NCBI RefSeq assembly: GCF_002252085.1
Contig: NZ_NEEY01000011.1
Coordinates: 1 to 50,769, forward strand
DNA length: 50,769 nucleotides
Origin: Aerococcus sp. 1KP-2016
GTDB lineage: Bacteria; Bacillota; Bacilli; Lactobacillales; Aerococcaceae
Reading direction: 5' to 3'
Shown: positions 27,824-35,258 of the stretch, in pieces
How positions within the stretch are numbered: the stretch's first letter is position 1
How the letters are laid out: each line of letters starts with the position of its first letter
Program-made: the position numbers and the translations under genes
Notes under the pieces: generated by a model
Database searches by the model: none
Told to the model about the DNA's origin: nothing
The model's input: the letters and a program-made list of their open reading frames with translations, nothing else

Positions 27824-27873
27824 GTTTTTTACACCTCTAGGTTCTGAAAAAAATCATACTGGTTCCAACGACG

Positions 27874-27898
27874 AATTGCGGATATCTTATCCGCTTCA
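27874..27898. repeat. palindrome upstream of the MaoC-like gene
   Basis: ATTG-CGGATA-tct-TATCCG-ct-TCAAT forms a near-perfect hairpin or operator-like dyad 50-75 bases before the start codon. Confidence 0.5.
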
Positions 27899-27940
27899 AT
27901 ATAACCATTTTATCAAAGAAAAAGAATATATGCGAATACT

Positions 27941-28180
27941 AGGATATGAGGACCGACGCTCAGAAAGCCACCGGTGGAAGATTAGTGCAGACGATGACGG
28001 TAGTCATCGGCAATCTAATCTGAAGCGCAGGGCCTTCTGGAGGTCCGAGCTCAACTTAGGAGGATGAGAGAAAAAGCGTTCAGCCCTCAACCAATGGAAG
28101 AATAGTGCCGTGGCACACGAAGAGTGACGCAAACTATTCTGAAGTGGGCAGAGGGTTGCTTTTTCGAACTCGACTTCATA
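27941..28180 (+). repeat. 119-bp mosaic repeat array 2
   Basis: Two modules run in the plus orientation. The first (27941-28060) is a chimera. It has the Y-type outer stems (GGACC/GGTCC, AAAGCC/GGCCTT) around an inner part with ATGACGGTAGTCAT as in X modules and a private middle stem AGATTAG/CTAATCT. The second (28061-28180) is Z-like (AAAAAGC/GCTTTTT, GAATAGT/ACTATTC, loop GTGCCGTGGCAC). Unlike the other arrays, no intact gene ends at its 5' side. Confidence 0.8.
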
Positions 28181-28200
28181 ACCAGTGTTGGTGTGCGTAC

Positions 28201-28330
28201 TCATCCTTCGGCTTGTCTTGTATTGTCCTTTAAAAGCCGTAGGATCACCGGGAGCCAAGGTCTCCCGGTTTGAAATCGAGCTACCGTCTCGATTTCATCC
28301 TCTTTCACGGCTAAAGGACATACACTATCG
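28201..28330 (-). repeat. three-way-junction repeat, copy 3 (core only)
   Basis: On the minus strand TGTCCTTT/AAAGGACA and AGCCGT/ACGGCT close two hairpins: GAAATCGAG/CTCGATTTC and ACCGGGAG/CTCCCGGT. The same layout occurs at 40289-40383 and 47079-47180 with different but complementary helix sequences. This copy lacks the flanking GAGG...CCTC arms of the other two and lies next to repeat array 2. Confidence 0.8.
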
Positions 28331-28339
28331 CCTTCGGCA

Positions 28340-28622
28340 ATCTAAATATCCTAATTTTAAAAATGGAGATTATTGCGTATTCACCAAATAAATTAAAATG
28401 TGCCTCCAATTTAGTATGTCCAGAAATATTTTTTTCAATTATTCAAGTGTCCACTTCTTGGGGACCAGTTTAAAGTTACACTTCAGACATTGCTGTGATT
28501 TATCGCAAATAGTATGGTATACATCAACGATAGCTGTGACGAATCTTATAAAATAATTCACATTTTCGCATGTTGATGACTTATTTGATACTACTATTCC
28601 TTTCCATGTCCGCAGATTTTTT
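28340..28622. other. intergenic stretch, unrecognised remnant
   Basis: This AT-rich stretch carries one 67-codon frame on the minus strand (28642-28439, ending KLVPKKWTLE) that I cannot assign. Its start lies within the hairpin at 28625-28658 and it has no ribosome binding site. The minus-strand motif CTGGTCCCCAAGAAGTGGAC (near 28450-28475) resembles the ends of IS3-type elements, so an old insertion-sequence fragment is possible. Nothing else is supported. Confidence 0.3.
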
Positions 28623-28624
28623 TC

Positions 28625-28658
28625 AATAAGAAAGAGGGCCAAGGCCCTCTTCCTTATT
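28625..28658. terminator. terminator-like hairpin
   Basis: AATAAGaaAGAGGGCC pairs with GGCCCTCTtcCTTATT around a two-base loop. It lacks a clear U-tract on either strand. It lies downstream of the M20 peptidase terminator. Confidence 0.55.
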
Positions 28659-28681
28659 GAATCGCTTAGCTCTACAAATAC

Positions 28682-28725
28682 AAAAAAGCAGCCACAATGA
28701 AGAAACTTCTTCGTGGCTGCTTTTT
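28682..28725. terminator. terminator of the M20 peptidase gene
   Basis: AAAAAAGCAGCCAC (28682-28695) pairs with GTGGCTGCTTTTT (28713-28725), with T-tracts in both directions, 14 bases after the stop. Confidence 0.9.
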
Positions 28726-28738
28726 ATTGCTATTCAAA

Positions 28739-29989
28739 TTATTCGCCGTCTAGGTAGCTAGTAATTAAGTCAATATATAAGTCAATGAAGCTTAGGTAAT
28801 TGTCTTTTTCTACGTACTCATCAATTTGATGTGATGTTTCTGTACCTGGGCCAAAGATGATAATTGGGAAGCCGTCGCCTTTATTGGCTACGAAATTGGC
28901 GCCATCAGTTCCCCCTGTCATTGGTACAACTAATTGTTCAACGTCAAGGTAATCTTTAGAAAGGTTTTGCGCTAACGCAACTAAGATTGAATCAACCCCA
29001 CCGTTTAACGGTTTCAAGTCTAAGGTTAATTGCACATCGAAATCTGCGCCCTTATCTAAGTACTTGTTGTAAACAGTTGAGAATACACCTTTTACATCTT
29101 CGTTATTGAATTCTGGTACAGTACGGATGTTGAAGACTACTTCAGCATGATCAGGAATTGTATTTACTTGGTCTCCCCCACGGAATACGGTGATTGAGAA
29201 TTTAGGTTGTTTCAATAATTGATCTAATTCAGCGTTACCTTCGTCGTCACCTTCCACTGCACCATAGATATCTAAAGCTGGTGAGAAGTCTAATTGGCCG
29301 AAGTGGATATCTTTGGTTGCTTCTTCAAAAGCGGCTTTAAAATCTAAGGCAAAATCCATTAATGGGTCAATCGCGTTGATCCCACCTCTTGGATTAGAAG
29401 AGTGAACAGAACGACCACGTGATGATACCACAAAGTTCATTGAGCCTTTATGTGAAGGATGGATAGTATTAGCGGTTGGTTCACCAATGATGATTGCGTC
29501 AACGTCTTTGACGTATCCTGCTTCTTCCAGTTGGATTGAACCGACTGCTCCATTTTCCTCGTTATAAGTAGCAAGTAAACGAATTGTACCTTTTTTTAAT
29601 AGGCCTTGTTCTTTGATTTCAATCATAGCGATAATTAACGCGGCTAAGCCTGATTTCATGTCAGTTGAACCACGGCCATATAGCTTGCCGTCGCGTTCAG
29701 TTAGTGTATAAGGGTCCGAAGTCCATGCATCCACGTTACCTGCTGACACAACGTCCATATGACCTGAAATACCAATGACTGGCAATCCAGAACCGATTTC
29801 GGCTACTAAATTGGCACGGCCAGGAATGCCTGTTGGAATTACCTTAGATGGAATATCGTATTGGGCTAGTAAGTTGGCGAAGTAGTTGGCTACGTCCTCT
29901 TCATTGCGGTCGACTGTTTCGATGGCTACAATGTCGCTTAAAATTTTGATTTTTTCTTCTTCTGTAAAGATTTTAGCTGCTTTTGTCAA
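28739..29989 (-). CDS. M20-family peptidase, ArgE/DapE-like deacylase
   Basis: Cytoplasmic zinc deacylase or peptidase of 416 residues, closest in style to succinyl-diaminopimelate desuccinylase/acetylornithine deacetylase proteins of Lactobacillales. Metal and catalytic positions are visible: SGHMDVV (His and Asp), GRGSTDMKSG (bridging Asp), NEENGAVGS (catalytic Glu pair), GEPT, and GTETSHQIDE (C-terminal His). The start is TTG at 29989, 8 bases after GGAG; the longer frame to 30055 has no site. The family's substrate range prevents a firm gene name: dapE-like and argE-like proteins are hard to separate here. Confidence 0.88.
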   Translation of the reverse strand: MTKAAKIFTEEEKIKILSDIVAIETVDRNEEDVANYFANLLAQYDIPSKVIPTGIPGRANLVAEIGSGLPVIGISGHMDVVSAGNVDAWTSDPYTLTERDGKLYGRGSTDMKSGLAALIIAMIEIKEQGLLKKGTIRLLATYNEENGAVGSIQLEEAGYVKDVDAIIIGEPTANTIHPSHKGSMNFVVSSRGRSVHSSNPRGGINAIDPLMDFALDFKAAFEEATKDIHFGQLDFSPALDIYGAVEGDDEGNAELDQLLKQPKFSITVFRGGDQVNTIPDHAEVVFNIRTVPEFNNEDVKGVFSTVYNKYLDKGADFDVQLTLDLKPLNGGVDSILVALAQNLSKDYLDVEQLVVPMTGGTDGANFVANKGDGFPIIIFGPGTETSHQIDEYVEKDNYLSFIDLYIDLITSYLDGE

Positions 29990-30258
29990 AAAGAACACTC
30001 CTCTATTTTGTGGCACATTTACTGTGACAATTTTCTCTACTAACCATATTATCATTTATTCACCAACATGAATAATAAATTGCCCATGGCTTTCCAATCA
30101 AGTGTGTTCGCTATTATCGATTTATGTCATTTAGTGGGCGGCGATACCTTATATATACAATTCTCTGAATGAAAAATAGTAGTAATCGTTTTCATGAATG
30201 CTTTGTTGTGCTAGAATGAAGACAATATATAAAACACATACGAAAGGGAGTGAACAAG

Positions 30259-30930
30259 ATGGGCGCTATCCATTATTATTTTGTTCGCCATGGCGAAACT
30301 ACTGCAAATGCAGATCATAAAATTCAAGGCTGGTCAGACTCACCTGTAACGCGTGTCGGTATGCGTGTTGTTGATCAGGCAGCTGACACATTATCAAACG
30401 TCAATTTTCACCTTGCATATACAAGCGACTTAGACCGTTGTATCGAAACAGGAGAACGCATTTTATCGAAACAAGAAAATGACATTCAACTGTTCCCGAT
30501 AGAGGGCTTTAGAGAATATAACTTTGGCGGACTAGAAGATCAAGATGTTGAAAAAGTTTGGCCAAAGTCAATTGCCCAACTAGTCGAAGAAATGCGTCAC
30601 AATCAAATTCCTTCAACCCAATTTGTACCCTTAATCATTGAAAACCTAGTTGACCGCGACGAAGAAGGAGATTCCGAAGACTTCATCACTTTCTGGGACC
30701 GCATTGAAGAAGCAATGTTAGAAATTCATGATGATGCTTTGGAAGCACGCATGGAAACCCAACAAGCCAATATCAACGTATTGATTGTGAGTCATGACAT
30801 GCCCATTCGTTTCTTCTTACACGAGGTCTTAGCTGAGTTTGATTTGACTGAACCGTTAGACTGTGGTCATTTTGCCCATGTTGTCTACCACAAAGGCGCT
30901 TACGATTTGAAAGAATTTAATGCAATTTAA
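30259..30930 (+). CDS. histidine phosphatase (phosphoglycerate mutase-like)
   Basis: Predicted phosphatase of the branch with catalytic phospho-histidine, 223 residues. The signature FVRHGETTAN (about residues 8-17) carries the nucleophilic His. YTSDLDRCIETGE (about 55-67) carries the second Arg, and VSHDMPIRFF (about 176-185) the second His. Length and sequence fit cofactor-independent phosphatases rather than glycolytic Gpm. AAAGGGAG sets the ATG at 30259. An extended -10 (TG-C-TAGAAT, 30209-30217) lies upstream and a terminator follows. Confidence 0.88.
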   Translation: MGAIHYYFVRHGETTANADHKIQGWSDSPVTRVGMRVVDQAADTLSNVNFHLAYTSDLDRCIETGERILSKQENDIQLFPIEGFREYNFGGLEDQDVEKVWPKSIAQLVEEMRHNQIPSTQFVPLIIENLVDRDEEGDSEDFITFWDRIEEAMLEIHDDALEARMETQQANINVLIVSHDMPIRFFLHEVLAEFDLTEPLDCGHFAHVVYHKGAYDLKEFNAI

Positions 30931-30939
30931 ATGTACGTT

Positions 30940-30973
30940 AAAAATCCCCGGACAATTTTGTTCGGGGATTTTT
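30940..30973 (+). terminator. terminator of the histidine phosphatase gene
   Basis: AAAAATCCCCG and CGGGGATTTTT flank a 12-base loop, 10 bases after the stop codon. Confidence 0.92.
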
Positions 30974-31106
30974 GCATGATTACACTATTTGGGACTGATT
31001 GATTAACTATTCGCTTATAAATTTGAGATGGTCATTTTTTTGGGATACCCAATCTTTAGTCGTTCAAAAATCCTATGTCGATTGAACTGCAAATAAAAAA
31101 TGATAC

Positions 31107-31152
31107 AAAAATACAGGAAAACTACCGAGGTGAAGTTGTCCTGTATTTTTTT
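31107..31152. terminator. orphan bidirectional terminator
   Basis: AAAAATACAGGA pairs with TCCTGTATTTTTTT, with AAACT/AAGTT-type inner pairing. No gene ends here: the previous gene already has its own terminator 135 bases upstream. It could end a small untranslated RNA from 30.98-31.1 kb. A separate GAGAATG/CATTCTC hairpin follows at 31167-31187. Confidence 0.6.
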
Positions 31153-31206
31153 GAACACTGCGATTAGAGAATGAACCTTCCATTCTCAAATTTTGGACGT
31201 TTTTAT

Positions 31207-31379
31207 CGAGAATAAATAGCGGTTCTATAAAATATGTGATTTTTTTATAGTATACATTCCCATATTTGATAGATTTTATTATTTATAAAGTACGAGCCGC
31301 CATTTAATAATATTAGTCAATTTTTTATAGAATGAGATTTTATATTATAAAATTTCGCACTATTTTCTAGTATCTCGAA
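31207..31379 (-). repeat. 173-bp AT-rich dispersed repeat, copy 1
   Basis: Read on the minus strand from TTCGAGATACTAGAAAATAG, this segment aligns along its whole length with 49967-50138 (TTCGAAATACTTGAAAATAA onwards), including GCGAAATTTTATA and the closing CTATTTATTC/CAATTTATTC. It is very AT-rich, with many TATA-type steps and no open frame. It lies directly upstream, in plus coordinates, of repeat array 3. Confidence 0.65.
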
Positions 31380-31409
31380 TTATTCTATAATGAGCTCGTT
31401 CACAATACA

Positions 31410-31448
31410 GGAAAAGCGGTTGGAACCACTTGTCCCAACCGCTTTTTC
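31410..31448. terminator. terminator at the far end of repeat array 3
   Basis: AAAAGCGGTTGG (31412-31423) pairs with CCAACCGCTTTTT (31435-31447). On the minus strand it would end the transcript of the rhodanese operon after it has passed through the whole repeat array. Confidence 0.75.
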
Positions 31449-31449
31449 T

Positions 31450-31895
31450 CTCATCCTGTTAAGTTGAGCTCGGACCTCCAGAAAGCACTGCACTAATCTT
31501 CCACCGGCGGCTTTCTGAGCGTCGGTCCTCACATCCTGTGAAGTTGAGTTCGAAATAGCAACCCCCTTCCTGCTTCAGATGAATTAGTCGATGACTACCG
31601 TCATCACCTTCATTCATCTTCCACCAGTTGAGGGCTGACCGCTATTGCTCTCATCCTGTTAAGTTGAGTTCGAAAAAGCTGTCCCTTGCCCACTTCATAA
31701 TAGTTTGCGTCACATTACATGTGCCACGGCACTATTCTTCCAGTGGTTAGGGCCACAACGCTTTTTCTCTCATCCTATTGAGTTGAGTTCACTTGGGCAG
31801 ACAGGTCTCCACTTCGGAAATATTTGCAGCAAGTGCCACTTGCTACTGCATATTTCCTCCAGTGCTACCTGTCTAAACACCCTCGTTCACATCCT
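31450..31895 (-). repeat. 119-bp mosaic 3'-UTR repeat array 3 (rhodanese operon)
   Basis: Read from the rhodanese gene, the stop TAA plus one base is followed by four modules: W (31895-31777, stems AGACAGGT/ACCTGTCT and GAAATAT/ATATTTC), Z (31776-31658), X (31657-31538), and a shortened Y of 80 bp (31537-31458) that has lost its inner hairpin. Full modules are 119-120 bp. Heads (AGGATGTGA or AGGATGAGA) and tails (GAACTCAACT) are shared; stem sequences are not. A terminator follows. Confidence 0.88.
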
Positions 31896-31896
31896 G

Positions 31897-32196
31897 TTAT
31901 TTTTCTAATTCATTTGGCCATGACATTGTGCCGCCTTCAACGTTGACTACGTCCAAGCCTTGTTGGTCAAGGAATTGGCTAGCTTTTGCTGAACGAGCGC
32001 CTGAATGACAGATGATGTGGTATTCAGTGTCTTTGTCTAATTGATCAAATGTGCCTGCTAATTCGCTTAATGGCATGTTGACTGCGCCTGGTACATGACC
32101 ATTTGCGTATTCGTCCTTTTCACGAACATCTACTAAATTTACTGGGTTAGTTGTGTGTTTTTCAGAAAATTCTGACAATGAGATTGATTTATACAT
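31897..32196 (-). CDS. rhodanese-like sulfurtransferase
   Basis: Single-domain rhodanese of 99 residues that should carry sulfane sulfur on its active-site Cys in HIICHSGARSAKAS (about residues 59-72). EKHTTNPVNLVDVREKDEYA and HVPGAVNMPLSEL are the other conserved parts. It is last in the operon rhodanese-CoADR-rhodanese and overlaps the reductase gene by 8 bases. Its stop codon abuts repeat array 3. Confidence 0.92.
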   Translation of the reverse strand: MYKSISLSEFSEKHTTNPVNLVDVREKDEYANGHVPGAVNMPLSELAGTFDQLDKDTEYHIICHSGARSAKASQFLDQQGLDVVNVEGGTMSWPNELEK

Positions 32197-33838
32197 AAAT
32201 TAATTCCTCCGGTAATATTGTTTTGTAAAGTGCAAATGCACCATCTAAGTTTTGGACATTGAAGCCATGTTGTTTTAACTGACGTTCCGCAATATAAGAA
32301 CGTAAACCACTATGACATGAAACGATATAATCTATTTCTGGGTCTAATTCTACCATACGTTCACGCAATTCATTGACTGGGATGTTAATGGCATTTGGAA
32401 AAGCACCTTGTTTGATTTCACCCGGACTACGAACATCTAGTAATACTTTGCCCTTGGCTAATTCATCCTTCAGTTCGTGCCATTGAATTGATTCACTCAA
32501 ACCTTCAGCAATATTCATTGCGGCATAACCCGCCATGTTTACAGGGTCTTTTGCTGATCCAAATGGTGGTGCATAAGTAAATTCTAATTCTGGTAAATCA
32601 AAAATTGTTAAGGGCCCTTTAATAGCTGTTACTAAAATATCAATACGTTTATCAATACCTTTTTGACCGACAGCCTGCGCTCCATAAATTTCACCTGATT
32701 CAGGGTTGAAAACTAGTTTCAACATGATATCAGTTGCATTAGGATAATAGCCGGCATGGTCTTTACCAGAAACATGTACGACAGCAAACGGTAGGTTGGC
32801 CATTTTGGCTTGACGCTCACTCAAACCAGTAGAAGCTGCTGCAATATTAAAAGCACGAACAATCGCCGTTCCAATACTACCTTGATTCTTACGGTCTAAA
32901 CCAGCAATGACATCTGCCACTTGACGACCTTGACGGTTAGCTGGTGATGCTAGGGAAATCAATGCATCTTGACCAGTGATTTGTTGTTTGACCACAATTG
33001 CATCACCAACGGCAAAAATATCTGGATTGCTTGTTTGATATTTATCATTTACGACGATACCACTGCGTAAACCTAGTGTTAAACCTGCCTTTTCAGCTAG
33101 ACTGCTTTCAGGTTGTACCCCTACCGATAAAATCGTGATGTCTGATTTTAATTGTTGACCACTTTCCAAGACAATTGTCTTGCCAGCATCTTCAAAGCGA
33201 ATCGCTGAATCAGAAGTGTATACCTTAACGCCTTGTGCTACTAATTCGTTCTTCACATATGCAGCCATTTCTTCGTCTAAAGGCGGTAATACATGGGGTG
33301 CACGTTCAACGATGGTCACATTTAAGCCAAGTTTGTGTAAATTTTCCGCCATTTCTAAACCAATAAAACCAGCCCCGATTACAACAGCTTCTTTGGTTCT
33401 ATCTGTAATTGCCTGCATGATTTGATCTAAATCTGGTACGTTACGTAAGGCAAAAGCATTGTTTGCTGCCGCTAGCCCTTCAATCTCAGGTACAAAGGGT
33501 TTCGCACCGGGTGAAAGAATCAATTTATCGTAAGATTCTGTATAACTTTCGCCATTGCTTACAACGGTTACTGTATTATCTTCAGTTGAGATAGCTGTTA
33601 CTTCATGCATTGGACGTACATCTAAATCAAAACGTGCTTTTAAACTTTCTGGTGTTTGTACTAATAAAGCGTCACGGGCAGCAATTTCACCTGAAACGTA
33701 ATAGGGCAAACCACAATTGGCAAAGGATACAAAAGGACCTTTTTCAAAAATAATAATTTCAGCATCATCCATTAAACGGCGTAATCGTGTTGCTGCAGAC
33801 ATGCCTCCAGCGACACCACCAATAATTACAATTTTCAA
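32189..33838 (-). CDS. cdr: CoA-disulfide reductase with C-terminal rhodanese domain
   Basis: Flavoprotein of 549 residues (CoADR-RHD type) that reduces CoA disulfide or CoA persulfide with NAD(P)H. The N-terminal FAD motif is IVIIGGVAGGMSAATRLRRL, and the redox Cys is in SFANCGLPYYVSG (about residue 43). The NAD-binding motif is VVIGAGFIGLEMAENL (about 151-166), and the dimer domain follows. The rhodanese domain (about 455-549) has active Cys in IVSCHSGLRSY. Between two free rhodaneses and opposite a CstR-like repressor, it belongs to a persulfide detoxification system. Confidence 0.93.
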   Translation of the reverse strand: MKIVIIGGVAGGMSAATRLRRLMDDAEIIIFEKGPFVSFANCGLPYYVSGEIAARDALLVQTPESLKARFDLDVRPMHEVTAISTEDNTVTVVSNGESYTESYDKLILSPGAKPFVPEIEGLAAANNAFALRNVPDLDQIMQAITDRTKEAVVIGAGFIGLEMAENLHKLGLNVTIVERAPHVLPPLDEEMAAYVKNELVAQGVKVYTSDSAIRFEDAGKTIVLESGQQLKSDITILSVGVQPESSLAEKAGLTLGLRSGIVVNDKYQTSNPDIFAVGDAIVVKQQITGQDALISLASPANRQGRQVADVIAGLDRKNQGSIGTAIVRAFNIAAASTGLSERQAKMANLPFAVVHVSGKDHAGYYPNATDIMLKLVFNPESGEIYGAQAVGQKGIDKRIDILVTAIKGPLTIFDLPELEFTYAPPFGSAKDPVNMAGYAAMNIAEGLSESIQWHELKDELAKGKVLLDVRSPGEIKQGAFPNAINIPVNELRERMVELDPEIDYIVSCHSGLRSYIAERQLKQHGFNVQNLDGAFALYKTILPEELIYV

Positions 33839-33839
33839 C

Positions 33840-34151
33840 TTATTTTCCTCCTACAGTTTTGCCAGTCCATTGATTCATACCACCACGAACATTGGTCACT
33901 TGGTAGCCTTTTTTCGTTAAGATCTTGGCTGCTTGACGACTACGCATACCTGATTGACAAATCACGACGACGTCTTTATTTTTACCTTGATAGTTGGCAA
34001 TTTTATCTAAAGGAACATTTTGCGCTTTACTGATATGCCCCGCCCGGTATTCTTGGGGCGTACGTACATCGAGTAAAGTAATGTTGTTATTGACTTTTGT
34101 GGTTAATTCGCTTGTTGACATGCTTGGTGTTTTTTTGAAAAATGAAAACAT
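33840..34151 (-). CDS. rhodanese-like sulfurtransferase
   Basis: Rhodanese domain protein of 103 residues, first gene of the sulfur operon. The active-site loop is VVICQSGMRSRQAAKIL with Cys at about residue 69, and NITLLDVRTPQEYRAGHI is the conserved N-terminal part. A hydrophobic start (MFSFFKKTPS) is not a convincing signal peptide. AGGAGGAGG lies upstream of the ATG. Its promoter region contains an operator-like palindrome for the divergent CsoR/CstR-type repressor. The reductase gene follows after one base. Confidence 0.92.
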   Translation of the reverse strand: MFSFFKKTPSMSTSELTTKVNNNITLLDVRTPQEYRAGHISKAQNVPLDKIANYQGKNKDVVVICQSGMRSRQAAKILTKKGYQVTNVRGGMNQWTGKTVGGK

Positions 34152-34168
34152 TTTATAACCTCCTCCTG

Positions 34169-34186
34169 TATACCTTACAGGGTATA
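34169..34186. promoter_or_regulatory. operator-like palindrome next to the rhodanese promoter
   Basis: TATACC-TTACAG-GGTATA is a G/C-tract dyad of the type bound by CsoR/CstR repressors. It lies immediately downstream of the minus-strand -10 and matches the second site at 34257-34272. Confidence 0.7.
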
Positions 34187-34214
34187 TTAAATACTATCCG
34201 TATAACTTTGTCAA
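34186..34214 (-). promoter_or_regulatory. rhodanese operon promoter
   Basis: On the minus strand TTGACA (34214-34209) and TTTAAT (34191-34186) are 17 bases apart. Confidence 0.75.
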
Positions 34215-34247
34215 CCGATATATTCTTTAGTTTTCCATTTGTTTTAT

Positions 34248-34275
34248 TTGACATACATACCCAAGTAGGTATAAT
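34248..34275 (+). promoter_or_regulatory. cstR-like gene promoter with embedded operator
   Basis: TTGACA (34248-34253) and TATAAT (34270-34275) are 16 bases apart. The spacer contains the dyad ATACCC-AAGTA-GGTAT (34257-34272), overlapping the -10, so repressor binding would block the polymerase. Confidence 0.85.
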
Positions 34276-34319
34276 CAATATGAAAAAGCCTTTATTTAAA
34301 AGGATGAGGAGCTGTAGAT

Positions 34320-34628
34320 ATGAGTGAAATTTCAAATCAAAAACAAATCATCAATCGCTTACGCCGGACGGAGGGTCAAATCCGCGGTATTCAGAAAATG
34401 ATTGAAGATGACAAAGAATGTGTGGATATCATTACACAATTGAGCGCTGTACGTTCAAGCATTGACCGTGCCATGGGGATTATTGTGGCTGAAAATTTAT
34501 TGCACTGCATTGATCAACCTAGTGAAAATACTGAAGAACAAAATAAAAAAATTCAACAAGCTATTCAAATGATCATCAAAAATAAAATAACCCCCTTAGG
34601 TATACGGATTCAATTTCCATATACCTGA
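34320..34628 (+). CDS. cstR: CsoR/RcnR-family repressor, CstR-like (persulfide sensor)
   Basis: Four-helix-bundle repressor of 102 residues. Cys34 and Cys63 are present, but the copper-binding His of CsoR (four residues before the second Cys) is Asn59. This pattern fits CstR, which senses persulfides by linking its two cysteines. The neighbours (rhodaneses, CoADR) support that. AGGAG precedes the ATG. The last 13 residues (ITPLGIRIQFPYT) are encoded inside the gene's own terminator. One extra A in the run at 34578-34582 would end the protein at IIKK before the terminator, so a deletion error is possible. Confidence 0.87.
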   Translation: MSEISNQKQIINRLRRTEGQIRGIQKMIEDDKECVDIITQLSAVRSSIDRAMGIIVAENLLHCIDQPSENTEEQNKKIQQAIQMIIKNKITPLGIRIQFPYT

Positions 34629-34642
34629 GGGGGTTATTGTTT
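34584..34642 (+). terminator. cstR terminator, overlapping the end of the reading frame
   Basis: AATAACCCCCTTAGGTATA pairs with TATACCTGAGGGGGTTATT, followed by GTTTACTTT. The present reading frame runs into its second arm. Confidence 0.88.
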
Positions 34643-34668
34643 ACTTTATTGTATTTTTAATATTTTCT

Positions 34669-35223
34669 TCATACCCCATCCACTCCTTGTGGTCGACGGT
34701 GATAAATATGAATGGTCATTCCGCCGATAACATCGACTTGAGATAATTGTAGTGGCACCGCATCCGGTAATTCATAAAATAGCGGTTTACCCTGACCTAA
34801 TATTATTGGCACTGTGCCAATAATATATTCATCAATCGCATCAGCTGCTATAAATGGCTGCAGCATGACACCGCCGCCATATAAATAAATATGGTGGTCT
34901 TGTTTCTTCTTAGCCAACATCAATTTCACAATTTGGCTTGGCTTGACAAAATGTATATGTCCTTCATTAGCGCGATCTTGATTCGTCACCACATATACGG
35001 TTTTACTAGGAAAGTCACTTGCAAAGCCCATTTGATAAGAAGCATTTCCCATGACGACTATGTCATAGGCATCAAAAAATACTTCGAGATTATAGGGTTC
35101 TGTTGATGTTGATAAGTCTTTCAAATCGCGGCTAGGATAGCCTTCAATAAAATCAAAACTGTCATCATGATTCGCAATATAACCGTCCACACTTTGGACA
35201 ATACTCAATGCAATTTTACCCAT
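34669..35223 (-). CDS. dihydrofolate reductase-like protein (RibD C-terminal family)
   Basis: Predicted NADPH-dependent reductase of 184 residues with the DHFR/RibD-C fold (YyaP/YwjB type), starting MGKIALSIVQSVDGYIAN. VVMGNASYQMGF (about 65-76), IYLYGGGVMLQPFI (about 113-126) and EYIIGTVPIILGQGKPLF (about 133-150) are family landmarks. GAAAGGAAT sets the ATG at 35223. It lies 35 bases after folB-folK at the end of the folate cluster, so a pterin or folate substrate is suggested by context only. It should not be equated with housekeeping folA. Confidence 0.8.
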   Translation of the reverse strand: MGKIALSIVQSVDGYIANHDDSFDFIEGYPSRDLKDLSTSTEPYNLEVFFDAYDIVVMGNASYQMGFASDFPSKTVYVVTNQDRANEGHIHFVKPSQIVKLMLAKKKQDHHIYLYGGGVMLQPFIAADAIDEYIIGTVPIILGQGKPLFYELPDAVPLQLSQVDVIGGMTIHIYHRRPQGVDGV

Positions 35224-35258
35224 GCACATCATTCCTTTCAGAAAAGCTTTCACTCAGA

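Noticed and set aside
28439-28642. 67-residue hypothetical protein
   Set aside because: Its start is inside a terminator-like hairpin, it has no ribosome binding site, and the product is not recognisable.
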